A DNA stretch of 64,000 nucleotides from Citricoccus zhacaiensis (GTDB taxonomy: Bacteria > Actinomycetota > Actinomycetes > Actinomycetales > Micrococcaceae), in assembly GCF_014645315.1 (NCBI RefSeq), contig NZ_BMLQ01000006.1, forward strand, positions 62,001-126,000, given 5' to 3'. The first letter of the stretch is position 1. Each line of letters begins with the position of its first letter. The position numbers and the translations under genes are program-made. The notes below the pieces were generated by a model. That model ran no database searches. It was not told the DNA's origin and saw only the letters and a list, made by a program, of their open reading frames with translations. Shown piece after piece: positions 9,375-16,074 of this stretch.

Positions 9375-10676
9375 GTGGAGCGCATGCCTCTTCGACCGTC
9401 TCAGCCAGCATCCGCTGGTGCATCCCTCGAACGACGCCTGGGGTTGCCCGGGGCCGTGGTCATCGGGGTCGGTTCCATGGTCGGAGCCGGGGTGTTCTCC
9501 GCCCTCGGCCTGGCCGCGGCGCAGGCCGGCGGCCTGCTGATGGCAGCCCTGCTGGTGGCCGGGGTGACGGCCTGTCTCAATGCCATCTCCACGGCCCAAT
9601 TGGCAGCGGTGCACCCGACCTCCGGCGGGGCCTACACCTTCGGCCGCCGGCAACTCGGTGAGTGGGCCGGCTTTGTGGCCGGCTGGGGTTTCGTCACCGG
9701 GAAGTCCGCCTCCATCGCCGCCATGGCCTACACCGTCGGCCTCTACGTGGTGCCCGGTACCGACTGGACCGCACGCTGGGTGGCGATCGCCGCCGTCGTG
9801 CTCCTGACCGGCGTGAACCTGCTCGGCATCACCCGGACGGTGCAGGTCACCGTGGCCATCCTGGTCCCGGTGGTGCTGATCCTCGCCCTGGTCATCGTGG
9901 CGGGCCTGGCCTCCGGACCCGACGCCGGCTCCCCCGCTCCCCCGGCCGGCTCGGCTGCACCGGTGGAGCCTTCGGCCTTCGGGGTGCTGCAGGCCTCGGG
10001 ACTGCTGTTCTTCGCCTTCGCCGGCTACGCCCGAATCGCGACGATGGGTGAGGAGGTCCGCGATCCCCGCCGGACGATCCCCCGCGCGGTGCTGGGTGCC
10101 CTGGCGTTCACGCTGGTGCTCTACGGGCTGTTGGCCTGGAGCCTGACGCGCGTGCTGGGTACGGACGGGCTGGCGGCCTCGGAGGCGCCGGTCCGGGACG
10201 CCGTGGGCGTACTCTTCGGCACGGACTGGCTCTGGCTCGCCGTGGCCGGAGCGGCTCTGGCCAGCCTGGGTTCCCTGCTCAACCTCGTGGCCGGGATCTC
10301 CCGCACCGGGCTGGCCATGGCCCGCGAGGGTGACTTGCCACGGCCCCTGGCCCGGGTATCCACCCGCACCTCCGTACCGTGGGTGGCCCAGCTGACGGCC
10401 GCCGCGGTGGTAATTATCCTGCTGCTGACGGCGGATGTGCTCACGGTGGTGGGCTTCTCCTCCTTCGGCGTGCTGGTGTACTACGCCGTCTCCAACCTGG
10501 CGGCCTTCACCCTGACCGAGCGCGTGGTGCGTTCACCCCGTTGGCTGAATCTCACCGGCGCCGTGCTCTGCCTGGTTCTGGCGTTCACCCTGCCGGCGAT
10601 GTCAGTGCTCGTCATGCTCGCGGTGTTTGCCGTGGGACTGCTCGGCAGGCTGATTGTCTTGCGTGTTCGGGCTTGA
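9375..10676 (+). CDS. APC-family amino acid permease
   Basis: A 433-residue integral membrane transporter of the amino acid/polyamine/organocation superfamily, with about 12 hydrophobic segments. Helix 1 carries the substrate-contacting [15 protein letters not shown] motif (about residues 31-45), and the conserved [27 protein letters not shown] block after helix 6 is clear. Substrate cannot be deduced. GTG at 9375 or ATG at 9384 could be the start. It is the last recognisable gene before the accessory region. Confidence 0.88.
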   Translation: MERMPLRPSQPASAGASLERRLGLPGAVVIGVGSMVGAGVFSALGLAAAQAGGLLMAALLVAGVTACLNAISTAQLAAVHPTSGGAYTFGRRQLGEWAGFVAGWGFVTGKSASIAAMAYTVGLYVVPGTDWTARWVAIAAVVLLTGVNLLGITRTVQVTVAILVPVVLILALVIVAGLASGPDAGSPAPPAGSAAPVEPSAFGVLQASGLLFFAFAGYARIATMGEEVRDPRRTIPRAVLGALAFTLVLYGLLAWSLTRVLGTDGLAASEAPVRDAVGVLFGTDWLWLAVAGAALASLGSLLNLVAGISRTGLAMAREGDLPRPLARVSTRTSVPWVAQLTAAAVVIILLLTADVLTVVGFSSFGVLVYYAVSNLAAFTLTERVVRSPRWLNLTGAVLCLVLAFTLPAMSVLVMLAVFAVGLLGRLIVLRVRA

Positions 10677-10867
10677 CGATCTGGACGGGTGGCGTGGTGC
10701 GCCGGGGATTCTTGCGTGTGTCGGAAGACGCCCGCGCACCGGACATGTCACCGGACGGGTCTTACGGGACACTGTCGAGGCGTACTCTCGTTCGTCCAGG
10801 TCAGCGGTGAGTGTATCCGGTGGGGGTTCCCCTTACGAGACCTGGGTGGCGAGTCGAGTCAGCTCGG

Positions 10868-10883
10868 CACGTTAGCACGTTAG
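10868..10883 (+). repeat. Tandem CACGTTAG repeat upstream of the leader promoter
   Basis: Two perfect head-to-tail copies of CACGTTAG lie about 22-38 bases upstream of the TAGAAT hexamer. The position fits a binding site for an activator of the leader/GTPase transcript. This is inference from placement only. Confidence 0.35.
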
Positions 10884-10905
10884 GGAGGGCGTCCACGGCA
10901 GGTGT

Positions 10906-10911
10906 TAGAAT
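10906..10911 (+). promoter_or_regulatory. Putative -10 box for the leader peptide and RsgA-like GTPase
   Basis: TAGAAT preceded by GT. A transcript from about position 10918 would carry some 50 bases before the leader start codon. No standard -35 hexamer is seen; the CACGTTAG tandem repeat lies in and upstream of that area. Confidence 0.45.
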
Positions 10912-10966
10912 GGTGGGCGCGGCGAAAACGATTTCGCGCTTTAGGGAGATCGGAGGAGATGAGTTG

Positions 10967-11035
10967 ATGACGGTCGTGGAGACCACCGCGGTGTGCGGTA
11001 CCCGAATCATCCTCATTTCCCAGGCCTCGGCCTGA
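10967..11035 (+). CDS. 22-residue leader peptide
   Basis: A 22-codon open frame that begins MTVVETTAVCG and ends with ILISQASA. It is preceded by a strong AGGAG eight bases before the ATG, and a two-codon frame (ATG AGT TGA) overlaps that ATG. It ends 80 bases before the GTPase start. Its codons pair with the GTPase ribosome binding site (see the attenuator entry). The layout resembles leader peptides that govern antibiotic-resistance genes through ribosome stalling. The peptide matches no stalling peptide I know. Confidence 0.6.
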   Translation: MTVVETTAVCGTRIILISQASA

Positions 11036-11115
11036 CCTGAGCTTGCCTTCCTCCCTGCGGGAGTAATGCCGGCACGCTTGTTGTCTGGCGAGGCCTCCTT
11101 TCAAAGGTCTCCACG
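10975..11115 (+). promoter_or_regulatory. Candidate translational attenuator of the RsgA-like gene
   Basis: Two nested complementary pairs are seen directly. CGTGGAGACC at 10975-10984, inside the leader frame, is the exact reverse complement of GGTCTCCACG at 11106-11115, which overlaps the AAAGG ribosome binding site and abuts the TTG start. AGGCCTCG at 11022-11029 pairs with CGAGGCCT at 11089-11096. Between them is a five-pair hairpin, CTCCC-TGC-GGGAG, at 11051-11063. A competing local hairpin, CAGGCC-TC-GGCCTG, spans 11021-11034. A ribosome held in the leader would keep the outer pair open and expose the binding site. The mechanism is inference; the complementarity is not. Confidence 0.55.
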
Positions 11116-12231
11116 TTGTTTAATCAACCCACTTCACATCCACCTGCTTTTTCTTCTCTTTCGCGTGTGCTGACTCTGGCCGATTACGGCTGGGACGGTG
11201 AACGTGAGCGCTCCTTCTCCGGCTTCCGGGCCGACGGACTGGTTCCGGGCCGCGTCGTGCGAGCCGAGCTCGGCCGGTGCGACCTCGTCACCGAGACCGA
11301 GGTCGTCAGCGCGCTGGTCGGCACCTCATGGGGCGCCGGTGAACGGTTAACGCCGTGCACCGGCGACTGGGTGGCCGTCCGGCCGGCCACGGCGGCCAGC
11401 TCCGCTACCGTCGTCGAGGTACTGGAGCGCCGGACGGCCGTGGTCCGTTCCAGCGCCTCGCGTACCTCCCAGGCCCAGGTCCTGGCCGCCAACGTCGACA
11501 CCGTGGCGGTGACCGTCTCCCTCGCCGATCCGCTCAAACAAGGGCGGATCGAGCGGCTGCTCGCCCTGGCCTGGGGTAGCGACGCCACGCCGGTGATGGT
11601 GCTCACCAAGGCCGACCGGTCCGCCGACCCCATCTCGGCGGCCTCCGAGGTGGCCGCGATCGCCCCCGGTGTGGAGGTGCTGGTCACCAGCGCCGCCACC
11701 GGTGAGGGCATGGACGCCCTCACCGCCGTCCTGTCGGGCACGGTCGTGTTGCTCGGGCCATCGGGGGCGGGCAAGTCCACCCTCGGCAACCGCCTGCTCG
11801 GCGAGGACCGCCTGGCCACCGGCTCGGTGCGCACCAGCGACGGCAAGGGCCGGCACACCACCGCATGGCGGGAGCTGGTGCCGCTGCCCCACGGCGGGGT
11901 CCTGCTGGACACCCCGGGCCTGCGTGGTGTGGGCCTGCACGACGCCGACGAGGGCCTGGACAAGACCTTCGCCGAGATCACCGACCTGGCGCGGGACTGC
12001 CGTTTCGCGGACTGCGCCCACACCACCGAACCGGGCTGCGCCGTCCTGACCGCCATCGAGGACGGCCACCTCACCCGGCGGCGCCTGGACAGCTACCACC
12101 GCCTCCAGCGCGAGAACGCCCACACCGCTTCCCGCACCGACGCGCGGCTGCGCGCCGAGCTGGAGCGGCCGAAGAAGCAGATCGCGCGCCAAGCACGCGC
12201 CCTCAAGAAGTTCCCGCACTTCAAGGCATGA
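11116..12231 (+). CDS. rsgA: RsgA-like circularly permuted GTPase
   Basis: A 371-residue ribosome small-subunit-dependent GTPase of the RsgA/YjeQ family, which helps 30S maturation. The order is OB fold (about residues 35-95), then the permuted GTPase with G4 (LTKADR, about 160), P-loop GPSGAGKSTLGNRLLG (about 215-230), G3 DTPGLRGVG, and a C-terminal zinc finger CRFADCAHTTEPGC. The likely start is the TTG at 11116 behind AAAGG; an in-frame GTG at 11167 has no binding site. Its position in an accessory region with a leader peptide suggests a specialised, inducible paralogue rather than the housekeeping copy. Confidence 0.85.
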   Translation: MFNQPTSHPPAFSSLSRVLTLADYGWDGERERSFSGFRADGLVPGRVVRAELGRCDLVTETEVVSALVGTSWGAGERLTPCTGDWVAVRPATAASSATVVEVLERRTAVVRSSASRTSQAQVLAANVDTVAVTVSLADPLKQGRIERLLALAWGSDATPVMVLTKADRSADPISAASEVAAIAPGVEVLVTSAATGEGMDALTAVLSGTVVLLGPSGAGKSTLGNRLLGEDRLATGSVRTSDGKGRHTTAWRELVPLPHGGVLLDTPGLRGVGLHDADEGLDKTFAEITDLARDCRFADCAHTTEPGCAVLTAIEDGHLTRRRLDSYHRLQRENAHTASRTDARLRAELERPKKQIARQARALKKFPHFKA

Positions 12232-12248
12232 CTGAAAGGAATACGACC

Positions 12249-12995
12249 ATGGACCTTCCCCGGATCTTTACCATCCGCGAGAGCAGCCACCGCATCCACA
12301 ACCCGCTGACCGCGGACCAGTTCGCGGCCCTGGGTGCATCACTCCGCCTCCCCGCTGGGACCAGGGTGCTCGATCTGGCCAGCGGCTCGGGCGAGATGCT
12401 GTGCACCTGGGCACGGGACCTGGGCTTCACGGGCACCGGGGTGGATATCAGCACGGTCTTCACCGAGCAGGCCCGGGCCCGCGCCGAGGAACTCGGCGTC
12501 ACCGACCAGGTGACGTTCGTCCACGGCGATGCCGCCGGCCATGTCGCAGCCGAGCCTGTCGATCTTGCCGCCTGTGTCGGGGCCACCTGGATCGGCAACG
12601 GCGTCGCCGGAACCACGGAACTGCTGAGCCGGAGCCTCCGTGACGGAGGCCTGATGCTGATCGGCGAGCCGTACTGGCGGCGGACTCCTCCGGACGAGGA
12701 GACCGCCACAGCGTGCGGGGCCACCGCCGTCGCCGATTTCCTGGAACTGCACGGCCTGATCGGGAAATTCCAGGATCTCGGGTACGACGTCGTGGAAATG
12801 ACGCTGGCCGATCAGGACAGCTGGGACCGGTACGCCGCGGCCCAGTGGCTCAACATGCGCCGCTGGCTCGACCGCAACCCGGAGGACGAAATGGCCTCCG
12901 AAGTCCGGGACGAGCTCGTCAATGAACCCGCCCGCTATGCGCGCTACGGGCGTGAGTACCTCGGTTGGGGCGTCTTTGCCCTCATGAAGCGCTGA
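12249..12995 (+). CDS. Class I SAM-dependent methyltransferase
   Basis: A 248-residue protein with a Rossmann methyltransferase core. Motif I is VLDLASGSGEM (about residues 39-49), followed by an acidic GVDIS and the HGDAAG segment. The start at 12249 follows AAAGGA by nine bases; an ATG at 12228 overlaps the GTPase stop and is in frame, so coupling is possible. The substrate is unknown. As a likely partner of a leader-controlled ribosome GTPase, a translation-related or small-molecule target is worth considering, but nothing in the sequence shows it. Confidence 0.8.
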   Translation: MDLPRIFTIRESSHRIHNPLTADQFAALGASLRLPAGTRVLDLASGSGEMLCTWARDLGFTGTGVDISTVFTEQARARAEELGVTDQVTFVHGDAAGHVAAEPVDLAACVGATWIGNGVAGTTELLSRSLRDGGLMLIGEPYWRRTPPDEETATACGATAVADFLELHGLIGKFQDLGYDVVEMTLADQDSWDRYAAAQWLNMRRWLDRNPEDEMASEVRDELVNEPARYARYGREYLGWGVFALMKR

Positions 12996-13003
12996 TGCGC
13001 CCA

Positions 13004-13049
13004 TCCCGTTCGGGGCCCGAACCTCACACCGTCCGGGTCCCGAACGGGA
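13004..13049 (+). terminator. Inverted repeat after the methyltransferase
   Basis: Eleven-base arms TCCCGTTCGGG (13004-13014) and CCCGAACGGGA (13039-13049) are separated by 24 bases, starting nine bases past the stop. A shorter alternative hairpin (TTCGGG-G-CCCGAA) shares the first arm. No T tract follows, so termination is only probable. The rest of 13050-13294 holds nothing I recognise. Confidence 0.5.
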
Positions 13050-13294
13050 CAACGCCCAACCGAGAAGCGGCCCGAAGGCCGCACCCCCTGACATCAGACA
13101 GAAGGATCCAAAGCCAAGTCCCTGGAAGTGGCGGAGCGACCGGAGAGGGATCCGTTTGCGGGGAGCGCACTACGAACTCTGTCGTCGCCTCGGTTCGTGC
13201 AGCGAGGCCGTCAAAGGTCGTCCCGCTCTCGCCCATCAGGTGTAGTCGTTCGTGCACAGGGTGTGGCGCACTGCCTGTCCTGACCCTGCGTCAT

Positions 13295-14464
13295 CTAAGC
13301 CATTGTCCGCGCAGGTGGTGCTTCCACCCGCTCCACATCTGCGATCAACTCGATTGCACTCTGGTAGCGCTGATCAGGGTCGTTCACAGCACATTTGTGG
13401 ATGATCTGACCTACCGTGTCGCTGGCTGGCGGAAGTGATTCCCTGCCGGTGAAGATGTATGCAAGGACCCAAGCGATCGAGTACATCTCGTTGACTACTG
13501 AGTAATCCTTGAAGCTTCCGAGTACCGGGTCGCGGTGCGTTCCCTTCATTTCTGTCTGCGTTCGCGTGAAGTCCTTGGCCTGGTCCTTCACCAAGCCGAA
13601 GTCTGACAACTTCACTAGCACAGCGCCCTCTCCGAAGACCTTGAGCAAGACGTTCTGGAGGCTGATATCGCGGTGCAACAGCTTGTTCAGATGCAGGTAG
13701 TTGATGCCGTAGAGGAACTGAAGGGCGATACGTTTGCGAGCCGCGAACGAGAGCTTGGTGTTCTGTCTGCGGACGTACTCGCGAAGCGTGGTATCGCAGT
13801 ACTCCATTCGGTACTCGTTGAGGGTCTCGTCGTAGCGGTAAACCTCCACTACGTAGGGGAAGCTGAGCCTCTTCATGACCTTGAACTCCTGCTTGAAGCG
13901 CTGCAGGTCTCGTTCTTCAAGGCCCCTCTTCGCTCGCTTCACGGCGAACTTGATGCCGTAGTCAGGGTCGACGTACGAGTACACGTTGGCGTAGGAGCCG
14001 CTGCCCACCATTCTGAGTTCAACGGGCCGTTGTTGCTTCTCTAGCTTCACGCTGCGGGCCGCGTGGACGAAGACTGGCTCGTAGGTGATCAGTGTGGTGG
14101 ATTCAAAGTCCTCCGGTACGGCACTGCCTCCGCTCGGGGATAGCCACGGTCTGCATCGGTCAAGTGCGTCCTGGTAGGCAGGAGCCAGCTCGACCTCTAT
14201 GCCAGATCTCTTCAGAGTGTGGAGATCCATCTCGATCTCGTCGATGAGCGCGAGCAGATCGCGGCTGTTATCGGCCCAGTAGTGGCGGGTGGTTTTTGCA
14301 CGGCCGTTGATATCGCCGAAGTGTTGGTTCATCCGCTTGTGGAGCACGGCGAACATGTGGCCCAAGTCTGCCTCGCCGTAGAGGCGCGTGAATGCCGGCG
14401 AGGCGGGCATGGCCTCGTACTTCTCTCTAAGGTCGGCCATCATTAACGTCACAGGATCAACCAC
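13295..14464 (-). CDS. Eukaryotic-like serine/threonine protein kinase with novel N-terminal domain
   Basis: A 389-residue protein. Residues 1-140 form a helical N-terminal region I do not recognise. A kinase domain follows with the glycine loop GSGSYANV (154-161), catalytic lysine in AVK (K176), HRDISLQN (H264 to N271) and DFG (288-290), so it should be active. There is no transmembrane segment, PASTA or WD repeat, unlike the housekeeping actinobacterial kinases. A strong AGGAGG precedes the GTG start. G+C is visibly low (one sampled 60-base line, 13561-13620, has 32 G/C). Horizontal origin and a role in defence or signalling are inference. Confidence 0.85.
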   Translation of the reverse strand: MVDPVTLMMADLREKYEAMPASPAFTRLYGEADLGHMFAVLHKRMNQHFGDINGRAKTTRHYWADNSRDLLALIDEIEMDLHTLKRSGIEVELAPAYQDALDRCRPWLSPSGGSAVPEDFESTTLITYEPVFVHAARSVKLEKQQRPVELRMVGSGSYANVYSYVDPDYGIKFAVKRAKRGLEERDLQRFKQEFKVMKRLSFPYVVEVYRYDETLNEYRMEYCDTTLREYVRRQNTKLSFAARKRIALQFLYGINYLHLNKLLHRDISLQNVLLKVFGEGAVLVKLSDFGLVKDQAKDFTRTQTEMKGTHRDPVLGSFKDYSVVNEMYSIAWVLAYIFTGRESLPPASDTVGQIIHKCAVNDPDQRYQSAIELIADVERVEAPPARTMA

Positions 14465-14813
14465 AGCATCCTCCTCTCACTTGAGACCATGATCTCATCG
14501 CACCGACTTCCTCGCAGTTGCGTACCCCCACGTACGTTGCCTGCATGCCTTCCGCTCCCGGTACGGATCGACTTTGTCGCAGAGCATCCCCAAACGCACA
14601 CGCCTGCCCCCCAAAGGCAATATCGGGTGGCCTCCAAACCTTCGGATACTCAGCGGTCACAGAAGACCGCCATCTAGCGGTCTAATGCACAGGGCGCGCC
14701 ACCGATCGCCCACGTACGGCACTGATCGACCATGGGACGCCTTGCATCCTTTGGGTTGGAAGACAAGCCTGTACGAGATGCAACGGAAGAATCCTGCCAG
14801 TTGTTATTGAACG
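14465..14813. other. Intergenic region between kinase and HEPN-like genes
   Basis: No convincing gene is seen in these 349 bases. The kinase promoter should lie here. A near-palindrome GAGACCATGATCTC at 14481-14494 just upstream of the kinase binding site could be an operator. The 10-mer CCCACGTACG occurs twice, near 14527 and 14707. Confidence 0.3.
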
Positions 14814-15815
14814 TCAGTTTGAGTCTGCACCTGTGTCTGATGATTTGGAGGGTGGGAGTCGTTCCGATTCTCTGACCGAGTTAAATCGGGGCAGCTCTTC
14901 CAGTATCTTGATCGTCTCTTCCCTGCTTGGGCGTTCGACGTCGAACGTCAGACGTGCCGAGGCGCTGAGATGCAGTGAAGCTTGGGCGGCGTCGTGGTTG
15001 AGGAAGTAGAAAGCACTCCAGACTCTTGCCAGGTCTGCAAAGTCTTGTTCCTCAGCGTCAAAGAGCACTTCCGGCGGTTGTCCGTGCTGCCCTCGTTTAG
15101 GCTTGTATACCTTGCTGTGCGGACGGCCGTCAGGATCGGCGAATCTGAACCCGTGGGCTGCGAGATTGCGTTTCTCGTACCAAGCCACATACCGCTCTCT
15201 GAGGTCCTCTAGTGGCGAGCTGATCTCGCCCAATTCCTCGAATGCTTTCGCAAGTGGGGAACCGCTCGACCCGTGTATTCCTTTCGTGGGCAAACCCAGT
15301 AATGGGCGCGCCATGAGAGCCAGCCCAATGAGTGTGGAGTCACAGCGTGCACCCTCAGTGATTACACGTCCAACGTAGTAGGCGTAATCCTCTTCCTTCC
15401 AGTGAAGGGCGTTCAGCTGCACCCCGTCGTGGCGGTGGGTCGGTACGACGAACCACGAGTCCTCCAGGAACTTCGCCTCGTGATCAGCCACGACGTGTGT
15501 CCATGTTCTCTGACCGGATAGGGACAGAGATCCTGACGCGACGTGCACTCGGACGCCCACACCAGCCACCGCACGGACGCCGCGCACCTCACGATGCGCT
15601 ACTTCTAAGACCACCTCACCGTTCCCATTGACAATCCGCAGGTAGCTGATTCCCAACGCGAGGACTTGGGGCTCCCCGGCGTCGCTGTAGCCAGCGGACG
15701 CCGTAAAAAAATCCTCACGGGGATACCCCCATTCGGTGAGAGCTTGGGTTCCACCTAGGACGTGATCCCCTTCGTACCAGATGTCTTCGCCAGCGTTGCT
15801 CATAAGAGAACTCAC
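14814..15815 (-). CDS. Unrecognised protein with HEPN-like Rx4H motif
   Basis: A 333-residue protein of no family I can name. The N-terminal 150 residues look beta-rich. The C-terminal half is helical and contains WYEKRNLAAHG, that is R216-N217-x3-H221, the RNxxxH form of the HEPN ribonuclease active site. HEPN proteins are frequent in toxin-antitoxin and anti-phage systems. The start is GTG at 15815 or ATG at 15803. It is upstream of and in the same direction as the kinase, 349 bases away. G+C is low as in the kinase. The nuclease assignment is inference from one motif. Confidence 0.6.
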   Translation of the reverse strand: MSSLMSNAGEDIWYEGDHVLGGTQALTEWGYPREDFFTASAGYSDAGEPQVLALGISYLRIVNGNGEVVLEVAHREVRGVRAVAGVGVRVHVASGSLSLSGQRTWTHVVADHEAKFLEDSWFVVPTHRHDGVQLNALHWKEEDYAYYVGRVITEGARCDSTLIGLALMARPLLGLPTKGIHGSSGSPLAKAFEELGEISSPLEDLRERYVAWYEKRNLAAHGFRFADPDGRPHSKVYKPKRGQHGQPPEVLFDAEEQDFADLARVWSAFYFLNHDAAQASLHLSASARLTFDVERPSREETIKILEELPRFNSVRESERLPPSKSSDTGADSN

Positions 15816-15877
15816 ACTACGTAGATCGGCTCTCTCCCGCCACGACTCCGTGGTCCTCTGACGTGACCGCTCAGGAA

Positions 15878-15927
15878 CGACCTGCGGGACGCCTCAATCC
15901 ATTTGGGTTGAGGCGTCCCGCAGGTCG
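15878..15927. repeat. Large perfect hairpin in a divergent intergenic region
   Basis: Arms of 20 bases, 15878-15897 and 15908-15927, are exact reverse complements, with a ten-base centre (TCCATTTGGG) that can add two or three more pairs. A second small hairpin, CCCC-ATAC-GGGG, follows at about 15930-15941. It lies between two genes that diverge, so it cannot be the terminator of either neighbour. Confidence 0.85.
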
Positions 15928-16062
15928 ATCCCCATACGGGGTCGTAAAAACGGCAGAGATGAGAGCGGGAAGCGAGCGACCTTTACTGTAAGACGCCTTA
16001 ACGCAGGCGATACGTTGCTTTGACCAGGAACATTGCCTTCTGGACGCCCTGCAATGCCCCTC

Positions 16063-16068
16063 TAGGAT
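16063..16068 (+). promoter_or_regulatory. -10 box of a leaderless promoter for the DUF262 nuclease
   Basis: TAGGAT ends six bases before the ATG at 16075, so the transcript should start at or next to the start codon. TGGACG at 16041-16046 is a fair -35 at 16-base spacing. Confidence 0.5.
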
Positions 16069-16074
16069 GAGGTC

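Noticed and set aside
13024-13257. A 77-codon minus-strand frame between the methyltransferase and the kinase
   Set aside because: It has no ribosome binding site, no -10 at useful distance and no family resemblance.
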